This document shows positions 12,073 through 21,311 of a DNA stretch of 64,000 bases, in pieces (the first letter of the stretch is position 1; each line of letters starts with the position of its first letter). The stretch comes from Legionella hackeliae. Its GTDB lineage: Bacteria > Pseudomonadota > Gammaproteobacteria > Legionellales > Legionellaceae. Below the pieces are notes generated by a model, which saw nothing but the letters and a program-made list of their open reading frames with translations, made no database searches and was not told the DNA's origin. The position numbers and the translations under genes were made by a program. The DNA is taken from positions 450,001 through 514,000 of the forward strand of contig NZ_LN681225.1 of assembly GCF_000953655.1 (NCBI RefSeq), given 5' to 3'.

Positions 12073-12942
12073 TCAAAATAAAAATTGAGATACTGTTTTT
12101 TCAACCCGCTCATCCATTAAGACACTCACATGATCTGCATCGGGTAACAACGCTAAGTAGCTATGATCATACTGTTCGCAAAATACAATAGATTCTGTCG
12201 GCGTGATGGAGACATCTTTTTCTCCATGGATACACAAAAAAGGAGTCGTGGAGCGCTCAATAAAATGATGAAAATCAAGGTTTTTTAAATCAATAGCAGC
12301 ATTTTGCTGGAACATTTCTCGCAAAAACAAAAAGGCACGGCGATTTAGTTTCAATCGTCTTGCTAATCGACTTACAGGAATTCGCATACGAGTTGGTGAG
12401 GCAATGAGTACAGCACGTTCGGGAGTATGATCAAGTTGCCACTCAGGAAATTGGCTTGCTAAATTAAGGGTATTTAAAAGCATGGAACCGCCAAAAGAAT
12501 GGCCAATTACACCATAAAAGGGCCCTAATTTGTTTAAAATTTGTTTTAGCAATAAGACCGCATCCATCCACGTTAGTTGCATACCTTTTGCTTCACCGTG
12601 TGCGGGAAAATCTAAGGCATACACATCATAACCTTGCTCGCTTAAGCTATTAATTAAACGAACCATATATGCCGCGCGTGACATCCATCCGTGCGTAATG
12701 AGAATTTTTTTAGATTGCGAATTTTTAGTAGATTTAAAGCGATGAATGACGTGATGTCTTGGGGTTTCACAATGAATCAGGTCGGTTCGGTTTTCTAAAA
12801 AAAATTCGCAGGCACGTCGAGCAAAATCTCGGTATTCTTTTTCAATAGGGAGGTGTAGTGGTGTAATAAAGACTTGATAGCATAGTTGTGCATGGATTAA
12901 GTCTCTATACTCTGTCAACTTATTCGAAAGCATAGTCTTCAC
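12073..12942 (-). CDS. Alpha/beta hydrolase
   Basis: 289 residues. The nucleophile elbow GHSFGGS has Ser149, the likely acid is Asp243 in HGEKDVSI, and the catalytic His is His271 in DADHVSV. An oxyanion-hole-like HGW occurs at 84-86. These make an active serine hydrolase of the esterase/lipase group, but nothing points to a substrate. No signal peptide, so cytoplasmic. It is a single gene convergent with the ABC permease. Confidence 0.85.
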   Translation of the reverse strand: MKTMLSNKLTEYRDLIHAQLCYQVFITPLHLPIEKEYRDFARRACEFFLENRTDLIHCETPRHHVIHRFKSTKNSQSKKILITHGWMSRAAYMVRLINSLSEQGYDVYALDFPAHGEAKGMQLTWMDAVLLLKQILNKLGPFYGVIGHSFGGSMLLNTLNLASQFPEWQLDHTPERAVLIASPTRMRIPVSRLARRLKLNRRAFLFLREMFQQNAAIDLKNLDFHHFIERSTTPFLCIHGEKDVSITPTESIVFCEQYDHSYLALLPDADHVSVLMDERVEKTVSQFLF

Positions 12943-13087
12943 CCTCTCATTTATTCTTATAAATTTAGCTTAGTCCAGATACGAATGATTTGAATAATTT
13001 TTTCAATATTACTAAATTTAAACTGCTACTGGACTTTTACAAATATCACTTTAGACTAGAGTTCATTATAGTAAAAAGGATTTATTA

Positions 13088-13801
13088 ATGGATACATCAA
13101 ACTACTTATATCATCATGGTGAACAGGAGTTACATGGTTTTTTAGCCTACGATGAACGCATAGACCAGCCACGACCTGCTGTATTAGTAGCGCATGATTG
13201 GTCGGGACGCAATGATTTTGCTTGCGAAAAAGCAAAAATGCTTGCTGAGTTAGGTTATGTCGGTTTTGCATTAGACATGTATGGACAAGGTCGCATTGGT
13301 ACAATTACCCCTGAAAAAATGGCTTTAATGGAGCCGCTTGCCAATGATCGTTTATTACTTCGTGCTCGTATGCGTGCAGCTTACGATGCTGTTCTTGGCA
13401 TGTCTGAGGTTGATAATAGTCGAATTGCTGTAATAGGATTTTGCTTCGGTGGCCTTTGTGCTTTAGATTTGGCACGAAGTGGAGCCGATCTTAAAGGGGT
13501 AGTCAGTTTCCATGGATTGTTAGATAAGCCCAAAGACATTCCTAATCAGCCCATTAAAGCCAAAGTGCTGGCTTTGCACGGTTACGATGATCCCATGGTA
13601 AAACCTGAGCAAGTTAATGAATTTTGTCACGAAATGACGGAAGCCCATGTTGATTGGCAGGTCCACATGTATGGTCATACTCAACATGCTTTTGCCAATC
13701 CACATGCTCACGATAAGCAATTGGGAACGATTTATAATGCTAAAGCAGAACGTCGGGCTTTACAGTCAATGGCCAATTTTTTGGCAGAAATTTTTGCTTA
13801 A
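13088..13801 (+). CDS. Dienelactone hydrolase family protein
   Basis: 237 residues, the family's usual size. The triad is Cys119 in GFCFGG, Asp167 or Asp168 in HGYDDPM, and His200 in HTQHAFANP. Dienelactone hydrolases use a cysteine nucleophile to open lactones such as 4-carboxymethylenebut-2-en-4-olide. No other aromatic-degradation gene is beside it, so a more general hydrolase role is likely. AAGGA ends eight bases before the ATG and supports the start. Confidence 0.9.
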   Translation: MDTSNYLYHHGEQELHGFLAYDERIDQPRPAVLVAHDWSGRNDFACEKAKMLAELGYVGFALDMYGQGRIGTITPEKMALMEPLANDRLLLRARMRAAYDAVLGMSEVDNSRIAVIGFCFGGLCALDLARSGADLKGVVSFHGLLDKPKDIPNQPIKAKVLALHGYDDPMVKPEQVNEFCHEMTEAHVDWQVHMYGHTQHAFANPHAHDKQLGTIYNAKAERRALQSMANFLAEIFA

Positions 13802-13818
13802 TTCAGAAAGAAAAATCA

Positions 13819-13857
13819 CTGTACCAGATTTGGAAAATAACCGCTAAATCGGTACAG
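13819..13857 (+). terminator. Hairpin after the dienelactone hydrolase gene
   Basis: Arms CTGTACC-A-GATTT (13819-13831) and AAATCGGTACAG (13846-13857) pair over 12 bp with one bulged A, 18 bases after the stop. The following bases are only moderately T-rich, so termination is probable but not certain. The rest of the 307-base gap up to 14108 shows nothing else recognisable. Confidence 0.45.
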
Positions 13858-14108
13858 TTGTTGTAAATCATCTTATCCACCTTACCGAATCTCTAATCTT
13901 AAATTCCTTATTATTAGCTAGGACGGTCTCTCCTTTAACATTTAAAACCGAGATAGAGCAGTTGTACGAGTATAACAAGAATCGCTACATCCGTAATCCT
14001 GGTTTATTAAAGACATGACTGATTGCTGAAAAATTGTGGGTTGGCATTGTGACCAACATACAAGCGTGATATAAGATTAGGCTTGTTATTAATCACAAGG
14101 AGTAGGCC

Positions 14109-14450
14109 ATGTCTCAGAAGTTCAATGAAATAACCAAGAACATTAGCACGCAATTAGCAAAAATGAGGAAAGAAATGCCAGAAGTAATGGCAGGATTTTC
14201 TTCGCTTGCGCAAGCAGCTACCAAAGATGGTGCTCTCGACAAAAAAACAAAAGAATTAATTGCTATGGCTCTTGCAGTCGCGAACCACTGTCCAGGCTGT
14301 ATTGGTTTTCATTCTCAAGCGTTGGTAAAATTACAGGCTACTCGTGAAGAATTAATGGAAACCTTAAGCATGGCTGTCTACATGGGCGGCGGTCCATCTT
14401 TGATGTATGCGGCTGAAGCGTTGGAAGCTTTTGAAGAATTTAATGGTTAA
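14109..14450 (+). CDS. Carboxymuconolactone decarboxylase / AhpD-like protein
   Basis: 113 residues. The AhpD-type motif is HCPGCIGFH, with Cys61 and Cys64 three apart and His68. Members with this CxxC work as peroxidase-linked disulfide reductases or alkylhydroperoxidases, not decarboxylases, so a redox defence role is likelier. AAGGAG stands eight bases before the ATG. It is a single gene. Confidence 0.9.
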   Translation: MSQKFNEITKNISTQLAKMRKEMPEVMAGFSSLAQAATKDGALDKKTKELIAMALAVANHCPGCIGFHSQALVKLQATREELMETLSMAVYMGGGPSLMYAAEALEAFEEFNG

Positions 14451-14517
14451 TTGTGAGTGTGGAATTAGGTTAGCGCAATTCTCAATGGTTGCGCTGACTT
14501 GCTGAAGTAATCTCGCA

Positions 14518-14895
14518 TTAAACAGTCAAACTTGGTTTTGCGTCAGGTGCCGGTTTGGGTTTGAGTTTATCCATTGTTAGCAGAATTGCTCCGGCTATCA
14601 TCAAAGCTAAACCACATCCTACTAAGGCAAGACTAATTTGAAAACTAAAGAGTATAGATGCGCCAATTGTACAACTCGCTAACATAAAAAAAATTGCCCC
14701 ACCGCCTAAGCAGCCCGCGCCAATCCATTTTAAAACAGAACTTTTATCATTCGTTTTTTTCTTAAACGCCTGCAGCACCGTGTGATTATTGGGCTCTGAA
14801 AAAAATGGAAAAGGCATGGAAATAATTCCTTGACTTTCTGATGAATTCTGAGTGATTTCAACAGGCCTAGGCTCTTCCTTGCGTTCTCTTTCCAT
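14518..14895 (-). CDS. Small two-span membrane protein of unknown function
   Basis: About 125 residues from the preferred ATG at 14895, which has TGAGGT six bases ahead; an in-frame ATG at 14925 has no site. A charged cytoplasmic N-terminus of about 50 residues (RERKEEPRPVE) is followed by two close hydrophobic helices (GAGCLGGGAIFFMLASCTIGA and ISLALVGCGLALMIAGAILL) and a short Lys/Pro-rich tail. No known domain recognised. Confidence 0.6.
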   Translation of the reverse strand: MERERKEEPRPVEITQNSSESQGIISMPFPFFSEPNNHTVLQAFKKKTNDKSSVLKWIGAGCLGGGAIFFMLASCTIGASILFSFQISLALVGCGLALMIAGAILLTMDKLKPKPAPDAKPSLTV

Positions 14896-15093
14896 GTTAG
14901 ACCTCAGTTGACAATATGTTTCCATGTTCCATTAAACCTTTGAATCAAGCCAATAGCAACGGCTAAGAATGGGTAACATTACCCATTGATTGCATCAAAC
15001 ACAAACAGGATAATAATAATACAAATTACTCACGTATTTTTCATGGCCCGATGCAAGTGAGTTGACACTTTTATTATTAAATTGAGGTTAAGA

Positions 15094-16695
15094 ATGGCAA
15101 TTCGTTACTTACTGGATGTAGATTACACATTAATGCTTACCCGCGAGGGAAAGGCAGTTTTTAATCAAACGCTTATCGATGAGCTTAAACGTTTTGGTGT
15201 CCAGGAAGTTGATTTTTTAACTAAAATGGATATGGTTTCTGCCGATTTTGGTAAGGCACTGAGAGTTGAGCTCATTGAGCACCTGGAAAAAAATGGAATA
15301 CGAGTAGGAAAGGTGTTGACTACCAAAGATAATATGTTTTTAAAGTCAGGTTATTTTCCCAATCTTAAGTTAGGTGAAACGTATTCAACGCTAATGAGAC
15401 CTGTTGAAGAGGCCATCGCTAATGTGGGTAAAATTAAAGAGTATAGTAAGCGTTATCAACAATATAGGGATCATAAGAATAAAGAAAAACAAATTAAGCA
15501 ATTGAATTTCTTGATACAAAATGGTGCACTCAACTGGACAGATACTCTTGAAGAGGCGGGTGAGAAAAAAGAAGCGTCTTTCAAGTTAATTGACCAAACA
15601 GTGCTTGGACAAAATGTGACGAAGGGTACTGAGATTGATTTCCACTCAATTCAAGAAATCTTTATTACATTTAGAGAGTCCAGTAAAAATGACTCAACAA
15701 TAGCTAAAACTACTGTCAAAGAATATTATGACCGGTTAGTTAAAACCTACAACGATTATCAAGCCCCTGAAGATAATACCGCAGAAGAACAACAGCTTGT
15801 GGATAATTATTTTCTAGAGGTTGCACACTATGGAGATACTCGTTACATCGCTTCCTTGCGCTATGAAAGTTCTGGGGTCAAACTGGCTGCGGATGAAAAT
15901 AAAGGCGAGATTTATGCGCAATATACTATGCTGGATAGTTATAAAGAGGACGACATCGTCATTTATATTGATGATGATCACCATGAGCATAAATCACTTA
16001 ACAATGCCCATAAAGCGTTAACTGGATTTAAACACAGGCTATATACTTTTGCGCCTCCTATTTATGGGGATGAAACGCAATTTAATATACCCAATGTGCA
16101 TATTACGTCTGAAGAATTTCGCAGACAGCATTCTGCAATTTATTTTAATTTGTTATGCAACGAGGGTGAGTTAGCATTAAAGGAACAAAACTCGCGTTTA
16201 GCAGTGCAATGTTTTAAAGCAGCTTATATTTTAGTGGATGATCTTGGGGATACTGCGTCGATTTCCAAAAAAGAATTGCTTGGCAAAATCATGCAGGCGT
16301 ATAAACAAGATAATGATCATATGCTTTTCTCTGGAAAAGAAGAGGTGATTGATAGATGCGTCTCTGCATTTAACCGCGGTACAACTGAAACACAATTAAA
16401 AATCTTAGAAAGAGATCAGGCAATTCATGAGGCACGCAATCCTCATTTGTATAGAGGTCATGGTTTACTTAACAGATTTTTAACCAAGGAACCTACAACA
16501 GTTGACAGTGAATTTACTAAAAGAATTCTGGGCTTAGTCAACCAAATTCGAGCGAATGACAAATCTCCTGAAGCATTGGAGCGTTGTCAAAAGTTTCTAG
16601 CTAATTTGAAAGATCATTTGCAATCTTCGCTTTATCGAGGAGCTGTAGATTTAGTAATGAATAGCTTGGCGGGACCTCAGTTTGAATACCGTTAG
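15094..16695 (+). CDS. HAD-like protein of unknown function, candidate effector
   Basis: 533 residues from ATG 15094, preferred because GAGG lies seven bases before it; a TTG twelve bases earlier is possible. The N-terminus reads MAIRYLLDVDYTLML, with the DxDxT phosphotransfer motif of the haloacid dehalogenase superfamily (Asp8, Asp10, Thr12). Much later, IVIYIDDDHHEH (near residue 290) resembles the metal-binding DD of HAD motif IV. Between them is a large helical, charged insert (about residues 95-270), and a C-terminal helical region of about 200 residues follows. It may be a phosphatase with a big cap domain. No signal peptide. Effector status is inference from size and architecture. Confidence 0.65.
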   Translation: MAIRYLLDVDYTLMLTREGKAVFNQTLIDELKRFGVQEVDFLTKMDMVSADFGKALRVELIEHLEKNGIRVGKVLTTKDNMFLKSGYFPNLKLGETYSTLMRPVEEAIANVGKIKEYSKRYQQYRDHKNKEKQIKQLNFLIQNGALNWTDTLEEAGEKKEASFKLIDQTVLGQNVTKGTEIDFHSIQEIFITFRESSKNDSTIAKTTVKEYYDRLVKTYNDYQAPEDNTAEEQQLVDNYFLEVAHYGDTRYIASLRYESSGVKLAADENKGEIYAQYTMLDSYKEDDIVIYIDDDHHEHKSLNNAHKALTGFKHRLYTFAPPIYGDETQFNIPNVHITSEEFRRQHSAIYFNLLCNEGELALKEQNSRLAVQCFKAAYILVDDLGDTASISKKELLGKIMQAYKQDNDHMLFSGKEEVIDRCVSAFNRGTTETQLKILERDQAIHEARNPHLYRGHGLLNRFLTKEPTTVDSEFTKRILGLVNQIRANDKSPEALERCQKFLANLKDHLQSSLYRGAVDLVMNSLAGPQFEYR

Positions 16696-16724
16696 ACGCT
16701 ACTTGAGTTTATTGGATAACTAAT

Positions 16725-16764
16725 AATTAGGTGTAATTTATTATCTTTTAACTTACACCTAATT
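16725..16764. terminator. Bidirectional terminator
   Basis: A perfect 12-bp inverted repeat AATTAGGTGTAA (16725-16736) / TTACACCTAATT (16753-16764) lies between two convergent genes and is followed by T-rich sequence on the plus strand. Confidence 0.7.
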
Positions 16765-16786
16765 AAATTTCATCACACTATTTTGT

Positions 16787-17230
16787 CTAATGCGCTAACA
16801 ACGATCCCATATGTTCCATCTGCTTTCCATGAGCATCGCCCTCACAAGGATATTTCTTGGTCACACCAAGCCAGGCAACCTGAGACACTGTCATTTTATC
16901 TTTATCACTTTGTTGGCTTGAAATAGTTCGATAGGTTTCTAGAATAATCCCATTTAAAGTGATCGCGTTTAGAGCTGTTCCGGGTGGGAGACAAAATAAC
17001 GATTTTCCTTGAGATTTGGCCAATTCATTCGCTTGTAAAAGGGTTTCGGCAATACTTTCATCTGTAATAATTAAAACATTTCGTGCTGATCTTGCCCACG
17101 CTTGCGCTTGCGGATCGGCTTTCATTTCCATTTGTGGAATTGAATTGGAAATATTCATGTAATGATCCATGGTGTCTGCTTGTGAACCGAAAGCACAAAG
17201 CAGGAAAGACAAAAGAATTAAGGCACGCAT
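16787..17230 (-). CDS. Rap1a/Tai-like exported protein
   Basis: 147 residues with a signal peptide (MRALILLSFLLCAFGSQA). The mature part is helical and has LFCLPPGTALN then VAWLGVTKKYPC, giving two cysteines. This spacing (F-C-[IL]-P near the middle, a final A-L-x-x-x-[FY]-P-C) resembles the Rap1a/Tai family, whose studied members are periplasmic immunity proteins against type VI secretion peptidoglycan hydrolases. No toxin gene is adjacent, so that function is not implied here. GAGG precedes the ATG. It lies just downstream of the DsbB-like gene, and the two mature cysteines would suit oxidative folding. Confidence 0.6.
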   Translation of the reverse strand: MRALILLSFLLCAFGSQADTMDHYMNISNSIPQMEMKADPQAQAWARSARNVLIITDESIAETLLQANELAKSQGKSLFCLPPGTALNAITLNGIILETYRTISSQQSDKDKMTVSQVAWLGVTKKYPCEGDAHGKQMEHMGSLLAH

Positions 17231-17267
17231 TGTTTTCCTCTATAGTTATCAATGTGGCTAACGAAGG

Positions 17268-17816
17268 TTAACCCACAGTGTCAAATAAATAATAATGAAC
17301 GGGATTATCTTTGCATATAAAAGGACCACATTCCAGAAATGTACTGATTCCATTCGCAAGAATCAAGAGAAGAAAGAGACAGGTCAAAATAAAAGTAAAT
17401 CGTCCTGGTGGTGAACTTTGTTCAAAAAAAGCTCTTTCAAAAAGGAGGCTAATAGCCAGTAATCCTATAATAATTACGAAGCCAATGGCAGACCAGGTAT
17501 AAAGATATAATCCCAGAAGCGGTGAGCCGTAGCCTAAGTCACCCGGGGAAATATGAAGAAATATTTGCCGCAAAGCAATACCAAGACCGAGTAATGATGC
17601 TAAAAACATGAGTCCGTAGTAGCTCACTCGAATTCCATTCATCAAATTCATACAAAGACATAGGCCGACTGCAATAAAACACAATCTCTGTAGAAGACAT
17701 AGGGGACAAGGAAGTGAATGGTCAATTAATTGTTGGTAGAAGGCAAATCCAAGAATGATGCAAGTGAGTATCAAACCAAGAATGTTACCTAATTTATGTA
17801 GTTTATTTTGTGTCAT
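17268..17816 (-). CDS. DsbB-like disulfide bond formation protein
   Basis: 182 residues with about five membrane helices (roughly 8-28, 44-60, 65-85, 105-122, 140-160). Cys37-Pro-Leu-Cys40 after helix 1, followed by LLQR, is the quinone-side redox motif of DsbB, which re-oxidises periplasmic DsbA. The second DsbB cysteine pair, normally in the loop between helices 3 and 4, is absent. Instead Cys163 and Cys168 lie in a C-terminal tail after helix 5 that should face the periplasm. Its ATG directly follows the stop of a 48-residue gene. Family call is firm, partner unknown. Confidence 0.82.
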   Translation of the reverse strand: MTQNKLHKLGNILGLILTCIILGFAFYQQLIDHSLPCPLCLLQRLCFIAVGLCLCMNLMNGIRVSYYGLMFLASLLGLGIALRQIFLHISPGDLGYGSPLLGLYLYTWSAIGFVIIIGLLAISLLFERAFFEQSSPPGRFTFILTCLFLLLILANGISTFLECGPFICKDNPVHYYLFDTVG

Positions 17817-17963
17817 TTAAATTCTCACCAGGTGACTGTGAACGTTGAATAACATCATGGTTAAAAACAAACAAAACAAAAATTGCAATTTGATAAAACG
17901 ATTGGGTTTAAATACGATTTGTACACCAACAATAAAATAGAAAAAAAATAATAAGGTCATCAT
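17817..17963 (-). CDS. 48-residue hydrophobic protein upstream of the DsbB-like gene
   Basis: A short frame starts with a double ATG (MMTLLFFFYFIVGVQIV) and ends with TAA immediately before the ATG of the DsbB-like gene, so the two would be translationally coupled. The product has two hydrophobic stretches around a basic turn (KPNRFIKLQ), consistent with a hairpin in the membrane. A GGAG lies about ten bases ahead, a weak site. It could be a real small membrane partner of the oxidase or a leader; composition alone cannot decide. Confidence 0.45.
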   Translation of the reverse strand: MMTLLFFFYFIVGVQIVFKPNRFIKLQFLFCLFLTMMLFNVHSHLVRI

Positions 17964-17992
17964 TGTTGTTATGCTCCAAAGGTAGTGGGCAA

Positions 17993-19600
17993 TTATTTGT
18001 TAAGTAAAAAAATCTCATCCAAAGTGCGAATTAATTCATCTTGATTCACAGGGCATTGTGTTAAACCAATATATTTATCCGGTCTTATCAACACTGCTGT
18101 AGTTTCAGTAATTGCAAAACGATCGTGCACAATTTTTCCTGCATCGAAAAAGACAGAGTTAGCACTAGGAATTTCACTTTCTTCGGTGAGTACAAGATGA
18201 GTTTTCATCACGGATTGATAACGTTGGTTCATCAAGGATGCAATTTTTAATACTGAAGAGAGGGCTGAACTGTCTATACCGGTAAATAAAAATAAATGAT
18301 GCATCGTACCACGAAGAATTTCACGAAGTGATTGTTTCTCTTTCGTTGGTAATTCGGTTAAATAAAAATTGCTGGGAAATTCACCGACATTAAAATGAGT
18401 TTTCTTGCCTAGTTTTTTGACAATAAGACTCTTAGCATAGGAAATGTTTAATTCAGCTAAATCGGTGACAACATATCTTCTAACAAAATGAAACGAAGTT
18501 ATAAACTTTAAGAAGGTATTGCGCAATTTAATTAAAAAGGGCTGTCTTAACGTAAACATCCTGGTCATTACCCCGGTTTTCTTTAAAACAGCTGTAGCGA
18601 TTGGATGACGTTCACTATTATAACTTGTCAATAAGTTTGCTTTGGCTAAACCTTTTTGTACTAGAGCTAATTTCCACACCAGGTTGTATATATCCTGGAT
18701 TCCAGTATTAAGGCCTTGTCCGCCCATGGGACTATGGACATGTGCTGCATCTCCAGCAAAAAAAATGTGACCATAGTTATAGTTATCAATCTGTCGATGA
18801 GCAATGCCAAATTGGCTAATCCATATTGGATCAGAAAGAGTAGCCTCGTCTTGGCAACGTTTTTTAAAAACTCGCTCAATATCTGCCATGGTAGGTTCTT
18901 CATGAGAAACTTTTTCCTCGGCAGTCATCACAATTCGATATCGCTGGCCTCCTATGGGGAAGCAAGCCAAAGGGCCTTCGGTGCTAGAAAACATGGCTAA
19001 TTTGGTAATGGGAAAATCCCAATGAATGAGAAGGTCAGCAAGCCACCAAGTTTGGTGATAAACATTACCAACAAATTGTGCATTGACAAGCGCTCTTAGA
19101 GTACTATGTGAGCCATCACAGGCAATAACCCAAAAGGCTTCCACTTTTTCTTCACTGCCATCAGAACGTTTTAATGTGGCTGTAACACCATCACTATGTT
19201 GTTGAATATCAGTAAGTCCGGTTTCCCATTCAACCTGGAGTCCTTTATTCATTAAACCTTGATATAAAATTTTTTCAGTTTTATCTTGTGGCAGGTCGAT
19301 AAAAAAATCGCGTGTGGAATTTTCTAACTCGGCAAAATCAATGTCGAAAAGCTGTTGCTTACCTGATTTAAAAATGGCTCCATCAATTTGCTGACCTTGC
19401 GTAAGAATTTCATCAATAAAACCACAATCATCGAGTACATCCAATGAGCGAATATGAATGGCCAAGGCCTTAGATTTGTCGCTTAAACCTGATTTTTTAT
19501 CTACGATGCGACAGTGAAGACCGTGTCTTGTTAATTCATTCGCACAGAACAAACCAACAGGGCCGGCACCCACAACTAAAACTTCTAACTTCTCAGCCAT
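17993..19600 (-). CDS. FAD-dependent aromatic monooxygenase family protein
   Basis: 535 residues of the PheA/TfdB/PgaE type: FAD-binding VVGAGPVGLFCANEL (9-23), an internal DG-type motif (IACDGSHSTLR near 160) and the second FAD motif FAGDAAHVHSPMGGQGLNTG near 280. The C-terminal thioredoxin-like domain of this class is present but variable. These enzymes hydroxylate phenolic or polyketide rings with NAD(P)H and oxygen. It is followed upstream, same strand, by another flavoprotein (72-base gap), so they may be co-expressed. Substrate unknown. Confidence 0.85.
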   Translation of the reverse strand: MAEKLEVLVVGAGPVGLFCANELTRHGLHCRIVDKKSGLSDKSKALAIHIRSLDVLDDCGFIDEILTQGQQIDGAIFKSGKQQLFDIDFAELENSTRDFFIDLPQDKTEKILYQGLMNKGLQVEWETGLTDIQQHSDGVTATLKRSDGSEEKVEAFWVIACDGSHSTLRALVNAQFVGNVYHQTWWLADLLIHWDFPITKLAMFSSTEGPLACFPIGGQRYRIVMTAEEKVSHEEPTMADIERVFKKRCQDEATLSDPIWISQFGIAHRQIDNYNYGHIFFAGDAAHVHSPMGGQGLNTGIQDIYNLVWKLALVQKGLAKANLLTSYNSERHPIATAVLKKTGVMTRMFTLRQPFLIKLRNTFLKFITSFHFVRRYVVTDLAELNISYAKSLIVKKLGKKTHFNVGEFPSNFYLTELPTKEKQSLREILRGTMHHLFLFTGIDSSALSSVLKIASLMNQRYQSVMKTHLVLTEESEIPSANSVFFDAGKIVHDRFAITETTAVLIRPDKYIGLTQCPVNQDELIRTLDEIFLLNK

Positions 19601-19672
19601 GATGATTACTCCATAGTCATGTTTAGGTGCAAGGCAATTAGAATGTCAACTAATAACTGCCTTGCAGGTCTA

Positions 19673-21199
19673 TTAAGTGTATGAATACGTTGCTTCTTCG
19701 GGAGGATGTGTCTCTTCTTCCATTTTATTGGGGTTCACAGGCTTATTTGAATTTACAGGTTTATTGGCATGTACAGGTGCATGTTGTGGTAGTTTAAATA
19801 AGCGATACATTCGCTGTAGTTCTGTGGTTATTGAGTTGTCATAAAGTTTTTGTTTTGATAAAGGAATGAAGCTGTTCTCAATTAACTTCGTGGCATAATT
19901 AGCAACACAGCCAACATCTTCAAAAGAGAGATAAGAGCCACAGTAACCAGTTGCGCTTTTAAATTGTTCTTTAACCAATTGACAACGGAGGGCCCAAGGC
20001 AGAATGGACATGTAATCATCCCAAGTATGAGTATCAAGAATCTTAACTTCTTTGACGCCATTAACTTGTTGCAATTCGTGTTTCCACTTTGAGATGTCGG
20101 GTAAGCTATATTTCTCCTGTGTAGGCTCTTTGGGAAGATTGATATATCCAGTGCATAAACGACCGTCTTGGGGTTCAGGACGATCATCACAGGTAGTAAC
20201 CAGCGCCAAATCACCAAAGCCTTCTGGTTGTAATCCGTGCTCGAAGAATTCGTGTTGAGGTGGATAGCCTGTTAATTTGCAGATTGCCACGGGATAGTTG
20301 TAATAACTCACTTGTTGCACCGCTAATTCTTCAGTAGGAGTAAGCGACATGCCTAGTTTTTTCCAATGTACTGGGGATAGCGCCAAAATTAAATAATCGG
20401 CATGGAGCGTTTCTTCTTTTTCATTTTTGCGAGTAAAGTTGATGTCTATACCATTACTTCTATCAATAGATGTGATGGTAACTTCGGTTAGAACTTCATA
20501 ATCTGCAGCAATTGCTTCCATCAGGCGTTGAAAACCACCTTGAATGGCATAAAAAGGTCCTTGATTCAGTAAACCAGGAATTAATTGCATGGCAGGAATC
20601 GTGGTATGTCCCATGTATTCAAAAACGGCATAAGTTGGACAAACTTGCATGGCTCCATAGCCAAATCCTGTGACTAATGGACGTAACAAGGCATTTAATT
20701 TGGTTAACCCTTTACGTTTTGCAAATTCTTCAAAGGGTAAATTAAAGTCGTCAGGAAGAGGAAGATTCTTATCACGAGCATACTCATACTCGCGCAAGTA
20801 TTTTTCATATAGTGCTAATTCCTTGATTACTTCTGCAGAAAAGACAAATTTTCCCCATTTCTCTTTCTCGTAGAATTCTTTCATAAAATTCATGGAATCG
20901 AGTTTGGTGGGTAATACGCTTTCTATGGGTATTTTTTTTTCAAAAATGACATCTAATACAACTTGATAATTATGAGCAATTAATTCTGCACCATAGCCTG
21001 TAGTGAGTTCTGGATTAGTCGGATCAGTAAAGGTACGACATTTGCCACCTATCCAGTTGTTTTTATCCAAAATCTTAATATTCTTTTTAGGAATCCCCGA
21101 TTTTTCAAGAGCACGAGCGGTAAAAAGCCCTGAGGGGCCAGCCCCGACTATAAGAAAAGTATCTTTTTCGGAAAGTATTTTTTTTTCATTCTCTGGCAT
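19673..21199 (-). CDS. FAD-dependent amine oxidase-like oxidoreductase
   Basis: 508 residues. The N-terminal dinucleotide motif is FLIVGAGPSGLFTARALEKSG (16-36), followed by the acidic FAD-ribose residue in ILDKNNWIGGKCRT, the GG motif of the flavin amine oxidase group. The remainder fits a NAD(P)-binding/amine-oxidase fold but no catalytic signature is obvious. The C-terminal 35 residues are unusual: NKPVN appears twice and a third NK follows (NANKPVNSNKPVNPNK), then an acidic Glu/Pro tail. This low-complexity tail looks like a late addition. Role unknown. Confidence 0.75.
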   Translation of the reverse strand: MPENEKKILSEKDTFLIVGAGPSGLFTARALEKSGIPKKNIKILDKNNWIGGKCRTFTDPTNPELTTGYGAELIAHNYQVVLDVIFEKKIPIESVLPTKLDSMNFMKEFYEKEKWGKFVFSAEVIKELALYEKYLREYEYARDKNLPLPDDFNLPFEEFAKRKGLTKLNALLRPLVTGFGYGAMQVCPTYAVFEYMGHTTIPAMQLIPGLLNQGPFYAIQGGFQRLMEAIAADYEVLTEVTITSIDRSNGIDINFTRKNEKEETLHADYLILALSPVHWKKLGMSLTPTEELAVQQVSYYNYPVAICKLTGYPPQHEFFEHGLQPEGFGDLALVTTCDDRPEPQDGRLCTGYINLPKEPTQEKYSLPDISKWKHELQQVNGVKEVKILDTHTWDDYMSILPWALRCQLVKEQFKSATGYCGSYLSFEDVGCVANYATKLIENSFIPLSKQKLYDNSITTELQRMYRLFKLPQHAPVHANKPVNSNKPVNPNKMEEETHPPEEATYSYT

Positions 21200-21311
21200 A
21201 ATTATCCCTAAATCACGAGAGTTTGTAAGAAATTCAGATTCTGAATTTCACCTAGCATAAAGTGAAATATGAAAGAGTTCAATTCTAATAAAATCAATCA
21301 TCTTAGCGGGT

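Noticed and set aside
13056..13304. 82-codon minus frame over the dienelactone hydrolase gene
   Set aside because: Antisense shadow of a gene with a full catalytic triad.
19628..19666. TGCAAGGCA/TGCCTTGCA dyad as a terminator
   Set aside because: No T-run on either side; left unannotated.
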